NCBI GenBank assembly: GCA_001874155.1
Contig: MPDB01000001.1
Coordinates: 558,001-622,000, forward strand
DNA: 64,000 nt
From: Vibrio sp. MedPE-SWchi
GTDB taxonomy: Bacteria > Pseudomonadota > Gammaproteobacteria > Enterobacterales > Vibrionaceae
Reading direction: 5' to 3'
A program made the position numbers and the translations under genes. The notes beneath the pieces were generated by a model. The model worked only from the letters and a program-made list of their open reading frames with translations. It was not told the origin of the DNA and ran no database searches. Positions 10,703-20,467 of the stretch are shown here, in pieces. The stretch's first letter is position 1; every line of letters starts with the position of its first letter.

Positions 10703-10828
10703 TTTGTCGACTAACTCACACTCAACTGACTAACAATTCAACAAATAACCCATATTGTTCATTGGGAGTCTAGGTAGAGTATGCGAGTATGTACGGCAGG
10801 AAGATCCAAAAAATTAGAAGGAAGTCTT

Positions 10829-12394
10829 GTGAACAAGACCATAGATATTAAAGAGCTAGGTAATATTGAAATCATCAATACTACTGTTCCGTACTCTCAA
10901 GACCCGACCCAACTTTTTCATACTATCTGTGCTGACAAGCGCGATAGCTTGTTGCTCGAATCGGCCGAAATAGACTCAAAGCAGAACCTAAAAAGTATGC
11001 TACTTATTGATTCTGCAGTACGAATCATCTGTTACGGTCACCAAGTAACCTTTCAAGCACTGACTGAAAACGGCCAGAGCCTGCTCCAACATATACACGC
11101 GAATGTAAAATCTGACATTCAATCAGAGTTTAGCCCAAAGACGCTTATTCTGACATTCTCCCAAGCCTGTGACACGTTAGACGAAGACTCTCGTTTACGT
11201 GAACCTTCATCGTTTGACGCATTACGCCTAGTACAGCATAGCTACAAAAATAACCCGGAAGAGAAGCTTGAACTTTTCCTAGCGGGCTTATTTGCTTACG
11301 ACCTTGTGGCAAACTTTGAGCCTCTTGGTGACGCTAAAGCCAGCAACCAGTGTCCAGACTATGTATTTTATGTTGCCGAAACTCTGCTTAGGTTTGACCA
11401 CCAGTTAGAACAAGGCCACTTACACGCAAGTAACTTCAGCCAAGACCCTGCGGTAAAAGAGACCTTGGAAGCGCGTTTGGCCGAAATTAAAAGTCTATGC
11501 GAACTGCCAGCCGTTGATGTACACGCTGAGAAACTGGCTGAAGTCAATGTCGTACCAAGCGTGTCGGATGAAGACTTTTGCCAAACCGTTCGCGATTTAA
11601 AGCAATACGTCATTAAGGGCGACGTGTTCCAAGTTGTCCCTTCACGCCGATTTACGCTCCCTTGCCCTTCTCCATTGGCGGCGTATAAAGAGCTAAAACA
11701 GAGCAACCCAAGTCCTTACATGTTCTACATGCAAGACGAGCTGTTCACTCTATTTGGTGCTTCACCTGAAAGTGCACTCAAATATGAGACCGACACCAAC
11801 CAAGTCGAAATTTATCCTATCGCAGGCACTCGTCGTCGCGGAAAACGCCCTAACGGAGAGATAGATTTTGACTTAGATAGCCGAATCGAACTTGAGCTTC
11901 GTACCGACACCAAAGAAAATGCCGAACATATGATGCTCGTCGACCTGGCTCGTAACGATGTTGCTCGAATCTCTCAGGCGGGAACACGCCATGTGGCAGA
12001 CCTTCTTAAAGTGGATCGTTACAGCCACGTAATGCACTTAGTCTCTCGTGTTGTTGGCCAACTGCGTGAAGATTTAGACGCGTTGCATGCTTATCAAGCG
12101 TGTATGAATATGGGAACCCTAACGGGCGCACCAAAGATTCGCGCAATGCAGCTCATTCGTGACGTCGAAAAGAAACGTCGTGGTAGCTACGGTGGCGCTG
12201 TAGGGTACCTCACTGGCGAGGGCACACTGGACACTTGTATCGTCATCCGTTCCGCTTATGTTGAAAACGGCGTAGCTCAAGTTCAAGCCGGAGCCGGTGT
12301 TGTCTTTGACTCCGACCCTCAAGCAGAAGCTGATGAAACTCGTGGAAAAGCACAAGCCGTTATTTCTGCAATCCAAGCGGCACATAAGGAGTAG
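10829..12394 (+). CDS. trpE: Anthranilate synthase component I
   Basis: 521 residues from GTG 10829, preceded by GAAGGAAG; the frame runs open to an ATG at 10781 but the family N-terminus starts at NKTIDIKELGN. Converts chorismate and glutamine-derived ammonia to anthranilate with TrpG. LLESAEID near residue 40 is the tryptophan feedback-inhibition site. The C-terminal chorismate-binding domain contains YPIAGTRRRG and GAPKIRAM. First gene of the operon, 3 bases before trpG. Confidence 0.96.
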   Translation: MNKTIDIKELGNIEIINTTVPYSQDPTQLFHTICADKRDSLLLESAEIDSKQNLKSMLLIDSAVRIICYGHQVTFQALTENGQSLLQHIHANVKSDIQSEFSPKTLILTFSQACDTLDEDSRLREPSSFDALRLVQHSYKNNPEEKLELFLAGLFAYDLVANFEPLGDAKASNQCPDYVFYVAETLLRFDHQLEQGHLHASNFSQDPAVKETLEARLAEIKSLCELPAVDVHAEKLAEVNVVPSVSDEDFCQTVRDLKQYVIKGDVFQVVPSRRFTLPCPSPLAAYKELKQSNPSPYMFYMQDELFTLFGASPESALKYETDTNQVEIYPIAGTRRRGKRPNGEIDFDLDSRIELELRTDTKENAEHMMLVDLARNDVARISQAGTRHVADLLKVDRYSHVMHLVSRVVGQLREDLDALHAYQACMNMGTLTGAPKIRAMQLIRDVEKKRRGSYGGAVGYLTGEGTLDTCIVIRSAYVENGVAQVQAGAGVVFDSDPQAEADETRGKAQAVISAIQAAHKE

Positions 12395-12397
12395 ACG

Positions 12398-13024
12398 ATG
12401 ACTACACAGCAAACAACCAGCGCTAATATCGTTTTTATCGACAACTTCGATTCGTTTACTTATAACCTTGTGGACCAGTTTCGTTCCCTTGGCTACCCAG
12501 TGACCGTATACAGAAACAATATTGCAGCAGAATCCGTTGAACACGCGATTAAACAACTCGATAACCCAGTGGTTCTGTTATCTCCAGGCCCAGGCGCTCC
12601 GGCAGACGCAGGCTGCATGCCTGAACTCATTCAACGCCTAAAGGGCAAAGTGCCTATGATCGGTATCTGTCTGGGGCATCAGGCCATTGTTGAAGCGTAT
12701 GGGGGGACCGTTGCCGGTGCGGGTGAGATCATTCACGGTAAGGTATCGATGATGGCTCACGACAATCATGCAACCTACCGAGGCCTGCCCTCTCCACTCG
12801 CGATTGCCCGCTATCATTCGCTCGTTGCCACTCATGTGTCTCAAGAGCTGACCATAACCGCTAAAGTCGATGGACTTGTGATGTCAGTCGTCAACGAGCA
12901 AGATAAAGTGTGTGGGTTTCAATTCCACCCCGAATCAATCATGACAACGTATGGAGCAACACTGCTATCCAATGCGATAGAGTGGGCGCTTGAACATGAA
13001 TTTAACCACGAAAAGACGGCTTAA
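12398..13024 (+). CDS. trpG: Anthranilate synthase component II (glutamine amidotransferase)
   Basis: 208 residues. Class I glutaminase that supplies ammonia to TrpE. The nucleophile is Cys91 in GICLGHQA; the His-Glu pair is in FQFHPES near the C-terminus, and LLSPGPGAP is the oxyanion region. Unlike E. coli, where this domain is fused to TrpD, it is a separate protein here, as usual for Vibrio. It ends 12 bases before trpD. Confidence 0.96.
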   Translation: MTTQQTTSANIVFIDNFDSFTYNLVDQFRSLGYPVTVYRNNIAAESVEHAIKQLDNPVVLLSPGPGAPADAGCMPELIQRLKGKVPMIGICLGHQAIVEAYGGTVAGAGEIIHGKVSMMAHDNHATYRGLPSPLAIARYHSLVATHVSQELTITAKVDGLVMSVVNEQDKVCGFQFHPESIMTTYGATLLSNAIEWALEHEFNHEKTA

Positions 13025-13036
13025 TAAGGACAAATT

Positions 13037-14035
13037 ATGGAAAATATTATTAACAAACTGTATGAACAACAGCCGCTTAGCGAAGAAGAAAGCCAACAAC
13101 TCTTCGACGTCATCATTCGTGGTGAACTTGATCCTATTTTAATGACGGCTGCACTGACTGCTCTAAAAATCAAAGGTGAAACACCGGAAGAAATTGCCGG
13201 TGCAGCAAAGGCTTTATTAGCCAATGCAAAGCCGTTCCCTCGCCCTGACTATGACTTTGCTGACATTGTTGGAACCGGCGGTGATGGACACGATACGATA
13301 AACATTTCAACCACAGCAGCATTCGTTGCTGCGGCATGTGGCTTAAAGGTTGCCAAGCACGGTAATCGAAGTGTATCCAGCAAGTCTGGATCATCGGATT
13401 TACTCGACTCTTTTGGTATCAACTTAGCGATGAGTGCAGAAGACACCCGTAAAGCCGTCGATGACTTAGGCGTCGCTTTCCTGTTTGCGCCTCAATACCA
13501 TGGCGGCGTTCGACATGCGATGCCAGTGCGTCAAACGCTAAAAACGCGCACGATCTTCAATATCCTTGGCCCGCTGATTAACCCAGCACGCCCAAACATC
13601 GAGCTTATGGGCGTCTACAGTGAAGAGCTGGTTATGCCTATCGCTGAAACCATGCTAAAAATGGGCATGAAGAGAGCCGCCGTTGTTCACGGTAGTGGGC
13701 TTGATGAAGTCGCTATTCATGGTCTAACCAACGTTGCCGAAATTAAAGATGGTGAAATCACACAATATACGCTGAGCCCTGAAGACTTTGGCCTAACGAG
13801 TCACCCGCTAGAAGCGATTAAGGGCGGCGCACCAGAAGAGAACCGAGCCATCATCACGAATATTTTGACAGGCAAAGGCAGCGATGCTCAAGTTGGTGCG
13901 GTTGCCGTCAACGTTGCGCTACTGATGCGCCTGTTTGGGCATGAAGACCTAAAAGCAAACACACAACACGCGATTGCTGCGATGAATTCAGGTCAAGCCT
14001 TTGAACTTGTACAGCAACTAGCGAGCCGAGGTTAA
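13037..14035 (+). CDS. trpD: Anthranilate phosphoribosyltransferase
   Basis: 332 residues. Joins PRPP and anthranilate. The PRPP/Mg-binding [14 protein letters not shown] lies at about 76-89, followed by [15 protein letters not shown], and [14 protein letters not shown] further on. Helical N-terminal domain is complete, with no glutaminase fusion. A well-spaced AAGGAC precedes the ATG. Only 3 bases separate it from trpCF. Confidence 0.96.
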   Translation: MENIINKLYEQQPLSEEESQQLFDVIIRGELDPILMTAALTALKIKGETPEEIAGAAKALLANAKPFPRPDYDFADIVGTGGDGHDTINISTTAAFVAAACGLKVAKHGNRSVSSKSGSSDLLDSFGINLAMSAEDTRKAVDDLGVAFLFAPQYHGGVRHAMPVRQTLKTRTIFNILGPLINPARPNIELMGVYSEELVMPIAETMLKMGMKRAAVVHGSGLDEVAIHGLTNVAEIKDGEITQYTLSPEDFGLTSHPLEAIKGGAPEENRAIITNILTGKGSDAQVGAVAVNVALLMRLFGHEDLKANTQHAIAAMNSGQAFELVQQLASRG

Positions 14036-14038
14036 ACC

Positions 14039-15454
14039 ATGACACAACTTTCAGAGCACGTATCGGTCAAAGAGACCGAAATGGCCGAAGTACTAGCTAA
14101 AATCGTTCGCGACAAATACTTGTGGGTTGAAGAGCGTAAAACCTCACAGCCGCTTGAAGCGTTTAAATCTACCTTGGAGCAATCCGACCGCGGCTTTTAT
14201 CAAGCACTTGAAGCGAACAAATCCGCCTTCATTTTAGAGTGCAAAAAGGCATCGCCTTCTAAGGGATTGATCAGAGACGACTTTGACCTGGAAGAGATTG
14301 CAACGGTCTACAATCGCCATGCAAGCGCGATTTCTGTTTTGACCGACGAAAAGTATTTCCAAGGTAACTTTGATTTTCTGCCAACAGTACGCGCAGTGGC
14401 TCAGCAACCGATTCTATGTAAAGACTTCATGGTTGATACCTATCAGGTCTACTTAGCACGCCATTATAGTGCAGACGCGATATTGCTTATGCTCTCAGTG
14501 TTAAACGATGAGCAATACAATGAGCTTGCGAACGTGGCACACGCGCTAGGCATGGGCGTGCTCACCGAAGTCAGTAATGAAGAAGAACTAGAGAGAGCGG
14601 TCGCGTTAAATGCTAAGGTGATTGGTATTAACAACCGTAACCTGCGTGACCTTTCAACCGACCTCAATCGTACTAAACAACTGGCTCCAATCATTAAAGC
14701 GAAAGCACCAAACGCGATTATTATCTCCGAATCAGGCATCTACACCCATCAGCAAGTAAAGGACTTAATCCCTTATGCTGGAGGCTTCTTAATTGGTAGC
14801 TCGTTGATGGCGGAAGATAACCTTGAACTGGCGGCTCGAAAAGTCATTCTAGGCGAAAATAAGGTCTGCGGGCTTACACACTCTGATGATGCGGCAAAAG
14901 CCTATCAAGCGGGCGCTGTGTTTGGCGGGCTCATTTTTGTTGAAAAGTCGAAGCGATGCGTTGATATTGAAGCCGCTCGATTGACCATGAGCGGTGCTCC
15001 TCTTCACTATGTTGGTGTCTTCCAAAACCACACCATCGAAGACGTTACGCACATCGTCTCAGAATTAGGCTTAAAGGCGGTTCAACTGCATGGTGATGAA
15101 GATCAAGCGTATGTTAATGCGCTAAAGGATCAGCTTTCACACTCAGTAGAAATTTGGAAAGCCTATGGTGTGACTGATTCAATGCCATCGCTCCTTGATA
15201 AAAACATTGATCGCCACCTATTAGACACAAAGGTTGGCAACCAATCGGGTGGCACTGGACAAGCGTTCAATTGGGACATCATTAACCAAACACAACAAAT
15301 TATGCTTGCGGGTGGGCTGAATGCCGACAACGCACAACAAGCGGCCCTGCTTGGCTGTCTCGGTCTGGATTTAAATTCAGGCGTTGAATACCAAGCAGGC
15401 AAGAAAGATACCGATAAGTTGCAACAAGCATTTGCAGCAATCAGAGATTACTAA
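14039..15454 (+). CDS. trpCF: Indole-3-glycerol-phosphate synthase / phosphoribosylanthranilate isomerase fusion
   Basis: 471 residues, two TIM barrels. The N-terminal TrpC half (about 1-260) has [13 protein letters not shown] with the catalytic Lys and [10 protein letters not shown]. The C-terminal TrpF half (about 268-471) begins [11 protein letters not shown] and contains [12 protein letters not shown]. The fusion is the normal form in enteric bacteria and vibrios. It carries out the isomerisation of phosphoribosylanthranilate and then closes the indole ring. Eleven bases before trpB. Confidence 0.96.
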   Translation: MTQLSEHVSVKETEMAEVLAKIVRDKYLWVEERKTSQPLEAFKSTLEQSDRGFYQALEANKSAFILECKKASPSKGLIRDDFDLEEIATVYNRHASAISVLTDEKYFQGNFDFLPTVRAVAQQPILCKDFMVDTYQVYLARHYSADAILLMLSVLNDEQYNELANVAHALGMGVLTEVSNEEELERAVALNAKVIGINNRNLRDLSTDLNRTKQLAPIIKAKAPNAIIISESGIYTHQQVKDLIPYAGGFLIGSSLMAEDNLELAARKVILGENKVCGLTHSDDAAKAYQAGAVFGGLIFVEKSKRCVDIEAARLTMSGAPLHYVGVFQNHTIEDVTHIVSELGLKAVQLHGDEDQAYVNALKDQLSHSVEIWKAYGVTDSMPSLLDKNIDRHLLDTKVGNQSGGTGQAFNWDIINQTQQIMLAGGLNADNAQQAALLGCLGLDLNSGVEYQAGKKDTDKLQQAFAAIRDY

Positions 15455-15465
15455 GGATCATTACC

Positions 15466-16656
15466 ATGGCTAAATTAGACGCCTATTTCGGCGAATTCGG
15501 TGGGCAATACGTTCCACAAATCTTGGTCCCAGCACTGGACCAACTCGAACAGGCATTCATTGATGCGCAGGAAGATCCAGAGTTTCGTGCAGAATTCATG
15601 TCTTTACTTCAAGAATACGCAGGCCGACCAACGGCGCTCACATTGACCCGCAACCTGACTAAAGGTACGAAAACCAAACTGTACCTAAAACGTGAAGACT
15701 TGCTGCACGGTGGCGCGCACAAAACAAACCAAGTGCTTGGTCAGGCTCTACTTGCTAAGCGCATGGGTAAAAAAGAAATCATTGCAGAAACGGGCGCAGG
15801 ACAACACGGCGTTGCAACAGCCCTAGCGTGTGCACTTCTCGATCTTAAATGTCGCGTTTACATGGGCGCAGTAGACGTAGAACGTCAAAGCCCGAATGTG
15901 TTCCGCATGAAGCTAATGGGCGCTGAAGTCATCCCCGTTCATTCTGGTTCTTCAACGCTAAAAGATGCGTGTAACGAAGCATTACGTGACTGGTCAGCAA
16001 GTTATGAAGACGCGCATTACCTTCTAGGTACAGCAGCAGGTCCTCACCCGTTCCCGACTATCGTTCGTGAATTCCAACATATGATTGGTGAAGAGACGAA
16101 GCATCAGATCCTTGCTCGCGAAGGTCGCCTTCCTGATGCCGTGATCGCCTGTGTGGGTGGTGGCTCAAATGCGATTGGTATGTTCTCTGATTTTATCGAG
16201 GAAAAAGATGTCCGCCTTATTGGTGTTGAACCGGCAGGTAAAGGCATTGACACTGACCAACATGGCGCGCCTCTCAAACACGGTAAAACCGGTATTTTCT
16301 TCGGCATGAAAGCACCATTAATGCAAGACCCTGATGGACAAGTTGAAGAATCTTACTCGGTTTCTGCTGGGTTAGATTTCCCATCAGTGGGGCCACAGCA
16401 TGCACACTTAAATGCCATTGGTCGCGCCGAATACGACAACGTTACTGACGATGAAGCGCTAGAGGCGTTCCAAATCTTGGCACGCAAAGAAGGTATAATC
16501 CCTGCTCTAGAATCGGCACACGCGCTTGCACATGCTCTTAATATGGCTCACGCGGAACCAGAAAAAGAGCAGCTTCTTGTGGTGAACCTATCGGGGCGTG
16601 GTGACAAAGATATCTTTACCGTCCACGACATTTTAGAAGAGAAAGGAGTCTTATAA
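15466..16656 (+). CDS. trpB: Tryptophan synthase beta chain
   Basis: 396 residues. PLP enzyme that joins indole and serine. The PLP lysine is in [12 protein letters not shown] (about residue 86), the phosphate-binding glycine run is [10 protein letters not shown], and [10 protein letters not shown] is the indole-site motif. Its TAA stop shares one base with the trpA ATG (TAATG), so the two subunits are translationally coupled. Confidence 0.97.
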   Translation: MAKLDAYFGEFGGQYVPQILVPALDQLEQAFIDAQEDPEFRAEFMSLLQEYAGRPTALTLTRNLTKGTKTKLYLKREDLLHGGAHKTNQVLGQALLAKRMGKKEIIAETGAGQHGVATALACALLDLKCRVYMGAVDVERQSPNVFRMKLMGAEVIPVHSGSSTLKDACNEALRDWSASYEDAHYLLGTAAGPHPFPTIVREFQHMIGEETKHQILAREGRLPDAVIACVGGGSNAIGMFSDFIEEKDVRLIGVEPAGKGIDTDQHGAPLKHGKTGIFFGMKAPLMQDPDGQVEESYSVSAGLDFPSVGPQHAHLNAIGRAEYDNVTDDEALEAFQILARKEGIIPALESAHALAHALNMAHAEPEKEQLLVVNLSGRGDKDIFTVHDILEEKGVL

Positions 16657-17462
16657 TGGATCGCTATCAATCAATGTTTACTCGACTTAGCGAGAAAAAC
16701 CAAGGCGCTTTCGTTCCTTTTGTTACGGTTGGAGATCCTAACCCTGAGCAATCGCTAAAAATCATGGAAACTTTAGTTGAAGCTGGGGCTGATGCTCTGG
16801 AACTGGGGATTCCATTTTCTGACCCTTTGGCTGATGGACCGACGATTCAAGGCGCTAATATCCGTGCTTTGGACTCTAAAGTAACGCCAGACATCTGTTT
16901 TGAGCTAATTGGAAAGATCCGAGCGAAGTACCCAGAGTTGCCAATCGGCTTACTCATGTACGCGAATCTGGTTTATTCCCGTGGCATCGAGAATTTTTAT
17001 CAGCGCTGTGCTCAAGCGGGTATTGATTCGGTACTTATCGCCGACGTACCAACCAATGAAAGTGAAGAGTTCGTCGCCGCCGCAGAAAAATACGGCATTC
17101 ACCCAATCTTCATTGCACCACCAACAGCAAGTGATGAAACGCTTTCCTCGGTTGCAAAACTAGGCAGTGGCTACACATACCTTCTGTCTCGAGCTGGTGT
17201 TACGGGCGCAGAAACCAAAGCGAACATGCCTGTCAATGCGATGCTGGATCGCTTGAATAAATTTGACGCGCCACCGGCATTACTTGGTTTCGGAATCTCA
17301 GAGCCAGAGCAGGTGAAACAAGCGCTATCAGCCGGAGCTGCAGGAGCAATTTCAGGGTCGGCCGTTGTTAAAATTATAGAAAACAACATCGAACAACCTG
17401 AAAAGATGCTGTCTTCACTACAAAACTTCATCTCATCAATGAAGAGTGCAACACAAAAGTAG
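16656..17462 (+). CDS. trpA: Tryptophan synthase alpha chain
   Basis: 268 residues. Cleaves indole-3-glycerol phosphate and channels indole to TrpB. The catalytic Glu and Asp lie in [16 protein letters not shown] (about 46-61); phosphate-binding LLGFGIS and GAISGSAVV appear near the end. Last gene of the trp operon, followed 18 bases later by a strong terminator. Confidence 0.97.
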   Translation: MDRYQSMFTRLSEKNQGAFVPFVTVGDPNPEQSLKIMETLVEAGADALELGIPFSDPLADGPTIQGANIRALDSKVTPDICFELIGKIRAKYPELPIGLLMYANLVYSRGIENFYQRCAQAGIDSVLIADVPTNESEEFVAAAEKYGIHPIFIAPPTASDETLSSVAKLGSGYTYLLSRAGVTGAETKANMPVNAMLDRLNKFDAPPALLGFGISEPEQVKQALSAGAAGAISGSAVVKIIENNIEQPEKMLSSLQNFISSMKSATQK

Positions 17463-17480
17463 AGCATTACTGTCTTATCA

Positions 17481-17516
17481 AAAGGCCTCCAATGTTGCAT
17501 TGGAGGCCTTTTTGTT
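17481..17516 (+). terminator. trp operon terminator
   Basis: AAAGGCCTCCAATG / CATTGGAGGCCTTTTT hairpin with a short loop and T-tract directly after trpA. Confidence 0.93.
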
Positions 17517-17802
17517 AACATTTAATGTGAGCTCCCGCAAATTTACAAACCCGCCATCATTCCTAGCATGAATCACTCAAACGCAAGCGATTCACCCGCA
17601 ATATAGCAAACGATTGCATCAATCAATAAAAAGCCTACTTAAGTCAAATAAACTCATTTAAATGTGAAGATCTCTGTCTCTTCTTGTTGCTAACAGCCTC
17701 CGATAGGTGTAAAAAGCACAACGATATATTTATCTAATAATCTAACGACAGTTAGAGTGTAATATTGGAATTTTACATTTAAGCAGCACAGGAGTAACAA
17801 AA
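17517..17802 (+). other. Non-coding stretch before the symporter gene
   Basis: The whole gap between trpA and the symporter is 340 bases including the trp terminator. The remainder is AT-rich and holds no convincing open frame. It must carry the symporter promoter; a small inverted repeat CTAAC/GTTAG (around 17742-17755) and the ribosome site CAGGAG near 17790 are the only elements I can point to. No clear CRP or other known operator. Confidence 0.5.
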
Positions 17803-19059
17803 GTGTTAAAAGATAAGAATTTACTAAGCAACATAGGCGTGCAAGTTGTCATCGCTATGATCCTTGGTACTGTCATTGGCGGCATGATGGGTGAAAGCGC
17901 GACTGTCTTTGCTCCAATGGGTGCTATTTTCATTGCATTGATTAAGATGCTCGTCATCCCACTCGTAGCCGTAGCTTTAATCTCTGGTGCAGCTGGTCTA
18001 GGTAGCAGCCAATCGGCAGGTAAAGTTGGACTAACAACTTTGGGCTACTTTGGTATCACTTCTGCCCTAGCGGTCGCACTTGCGCTTATCATGGGTGAAG
18101 TCTTCAAACCAGGTATGGGTATCGATGTATCTGCGGTTGAAGGTATGTTTTCTGCTGGCGATTTAGCGAGCAAAGGTGAGCTTCCTACTTTCTGGGCAAC
18201 CATCACTGGTATGATCCCAACGAACATTTTCAGCTCATTGAACGATGAAAACATCCTTCAAATTCTAGTATTCTGCCTATTCTTCGGTGTGGCTTTATCT
18301 CAACAAGCTGCCGAAAAGCGTGATCCTATCATTGAGGGTGTGAACACCATCGTTAACGCTATGGTATGGATGATCAACAAGGTTATGATCATTGCACCAC
18401 TTGGTGTATTTGGCCTAATGGCTGAAGCGGTTGGTACATTCGGCTTTGCTGCTCTAATGATCGTCTTCAAACTGTTCATGGTTTACGTTGCTGCGATTCT
18501 AATCTTTGGTTTTGTCGCATACCCACTGATGATCCAGATCTTTACCAAGACGTCTGCGAAGAAATTCCTAAAAGCAATGAAGAAGCCTCAAGCGGTTGCA
18601 CTGTCTACTGCTTCTTCAATGGCAACTCTGCCTGTAACAATGGATACGGTTAAGAAAGAACTGGGTGTGCGTAACTCAACAGCATCATTCGTTCTTCCGC
18701 TAGGCGCGACAATCAACATGTCTGGTAACGCGATTTACTACGGTTTGGTTGCAATCTTCTTTGCTCAGCTATTTGGCATCGACCTAAGCATGGGCGCATA
18801 CATCGCGATCATCCTAACGTCGACTCTAGGTGCTGTAGGTCAAGCAGGTGTTCCTGGTCCTTCATTCCTTGTTGTTGCGGTACTTCTCGCTGCGGGCATT
18901 CCAATCGAAGGTCTACCACTACTCTTCGCTCTTGACCGTGTATTCGACATGATTCGTACTGCTCTAAACATCACGGGTGATGCTGCGTGTGCTGTCATCG
19001 TTGATTCGCTTATTGAAGAAGAAGCGGTAGAAGCTGAGCTTCAAAAACAAGAAGCGTAA
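17803..19059 (+). CDS. Sodium-coupled dicarboxylate/amino-acid symporter (DAACS/SDF family)
   Basis: 418 residues from GTG 17803 with AGGAG 8 bases upstream. Inner-membrane glutamate-transporter-fold protein with eight membrane segments and two re-entrant hairpins. The serine-rich hairpin reads ALSTASSMATLPVT and the second hairpin VGQAGVPGPS. The usual NMDGT motif, which supplies a sodium-site Asp, reads NMSGN here, so the substrate or coupling ions may differ from the GltP/DctA groups. Substrate cannot be read from sequence. Monocistronic, flanked by terminators. Confidence 0.9.
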   Translation: MLKDKNLLSNIGVQVVIAMILGTVIGGMMGESATVFAPMGAIFIALIKMLVIPLVAVALISGAAGLGSSQSAGKVGLTTLGYFGITSALAVALALIMGEVFKPGMGIDVSAVEGMFSAGDLASKGELPTFWATITGMIPTNIFSSLNDENILQILVFCLFFGVALSQQAAEKRDPIIEGVNTIVNAMVWMINKVMIIAPLGVFGLMAEAVGTFGFAALMIVFKLFMVYVAAILIFGFVAYPLMIQIFTKTSAKKFLKAMKKPQAVALSTASSMATLPVTMDTVKKELGVRNSTASFVLPLGATINMSGNAIYYGLVAIFFAQLFGIDLSMGAYIAIILTSTLGAVGQAGVPGPSFLVVAVLLAAGIPIEGLPLLFALDRVFDMIRTALNITGDAACAVIVDSLIEEEAVEAELQKQEA

Positions 19060-19122
19060 CGCTTAAACAGCGGTGACTAAGGCAACGCACTCGCTGCCTA
19101 ATGTCATTACACTGTTATACAA

Positions 19123-19155
19123 AAGCCCTAAGGTTTGAATCTTAGGGCTTTTTTG
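19123..19155 (+). terminator. Symporter gene terminator
   Basis: AAGCCCTAAG / CTTAGGGCTT stem, eight-base loop, then six T residues; 63 bases after the stop. Confidence 0.92.
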
Positions 19156-19276
19156 GTTTCTAGCTTTGCTGAGATCTATCGCACGCTTCACTCAATATGC
19201 ATTCGCTCGCATTTATTACTATTGCTATGCTACTGAACCACTATCAGCACTCTATTTCTCTAACCTAGGATTTAGC

Positions 19277-20467
19277 ATGGCCGCGATTAATCAGTTGGAT
19301 GACAAGCAGTCTCGTCTTTTCAGGGCATCCTTTCAAGAACACTGTTTCACTCTTGCACAGACCATCGAGGCTAACTTGTCGACATCGTTCTGTGAGACCA
19401 TTTTAACTGACCGTTTAGCCATTGCTCACTCTATAACCCCGAATACAAAGATACTGAGCATTGCGTCGTGCATCGAGACAACGGCCTACCAAAAGGCGCT
19501 AGAGGTCGACATATCCACTTGGCCAAAAGAGTATCGACAAATAGAATCGCTGGCGATTGAATGTTTTGGGCACTGGACGAAGTTTTGGTGTGAATACGAA
19601 ATTTACAAAATCAAACAGCGCTATCCGTTACAAGCCTGTTCACCCTCGTATGACTTACCAATGGATGAAAGCCGATATCAATCAGAAGTCATCGAAGAAA
19701 TAGAAGCATCGAAACAGCATTACCTTACACTCCACCACCAATCCCCAATGCTCCTCTCAGATGCGATAGCGTTGATAAACCTTAGTACGCTTGTCTCTGA
19801 GAGTAAGTGGTATGAGATACTCCCCTGTTTAAAAATATCGATGCAAGGCTGCCATTTCGTCTTAACTCATCACTCACTGGAAAACTGCAACCTACCAAGC
19901 ATCATCGTCTCATCTGCGCGAATACAAGACTGGTCTACCGCTGAACAATGGCTCTACTTCACCCCGTTTTTTCGGAATAGAAACTGGACGCTGTGCTTAC
20001 CGGATAACCTTAACGAACGCTGCGTTCAACTGGACCTTTATCGTGACGCCTTTAATTTTGACGAAACTTGCAATCAAAGCTTTGAAGATGGCTTCAGTCA
20101 GCATATATTTGACAAGCAGAAGATATGCGAAGTGTTGCGCTTAACCGTAAGCGGCACAGCAACTCAGGGGACATTTTTCCTATTTTTGGCCCAAAAACGA
20201 ATCATGCCGCTACTTGATGAAAAGCAGATAAAAGTTGCCTATACCGTCATTGAACAGCCTTGGATGATTCGTTTTTATGAAACATTGCAGCATGGCGGGT
20301 ATTTTCATAGCAGTTGTAGAAAAGTAGACGACTCAAACCACTATACCTATAAGGGTTTCTGGGAAGTTCCAAGCCTTCGCATAGAGTTGGATAGCCTGAG
20401 CTATCAATCATATAAACGTCGCGTGATTAACCAAGTAAAAAAAGCAAAAGAGATCGACTATGTTTGA
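19277..20467 (+). CDS. luxM: LuxM-type acyl-homoserine-lactone synthase
   Basis: 396 residues from ATG 19277, with AGGA 7 bases before; the frame is open upstream to 19166 but no ATG lies there. LuxM/AinS/VanM enzymes make AHL autoinducers (3-hydroxy-C4-HSL in V. harveyi) and are unrelated to LuxI. The assignment rests on length, on cytoplasmic character (no signal or membrane span), and on the 8-base overlap with a clear luxN, the standard luxM-luxN arrangement. The side chain of the signal cannot be predicted. The upstream gene is closed by a terminator, so luxMN has its own promoter between 19156 and 19276, which I could not pinpoint. Confidence 0.86.
   Translation: MAAINQLDDKQSRLFRASFQEHCFTLAQTIEANLSTSFCETILTDRLAIAHSITPNTKILSIASCIETTAYQKALEVDISTWPKEYRQIESLAIECFGHWTKFWCEYEIYKIKQRYPLQACSPSYDLPMDESRYQSEVIEEIEASKQHYLTLHHQSPMLLSDAIALINLSTLVSESKWYEILPCLKISMQGCHFVLTHHSLENCNLPSIIVSSARIQDWSTAEQWLYFTPFFRNRNWTLCLPDNLNERCVQLDLYRDAFNFDETCNQSFEDGFSQHIFDKQKICEVLRLTVSGTATQGTFFLFLAQKRIMPLLDEKQIKVAYTVIEQPWMIRFYETLQHGGYFHSSCRKVDDSNHYTYKGFWEVPSLRIELDSLSYQSYKRRVINQVKKAKEIDYV

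Noticed and set aside
12119..12556. 145-codon antisense frame across the trpE-trpG junction
   Set aside because: Overlaps two certain genes and has no start context or recognised domain.
19197..19268. 23-codon open frame just before luxM as a possible regulatory upstream peptide
   Set aside because: No ribosome site before its ATG, and the stop falls next to the luxM ribosome site probably by chance.
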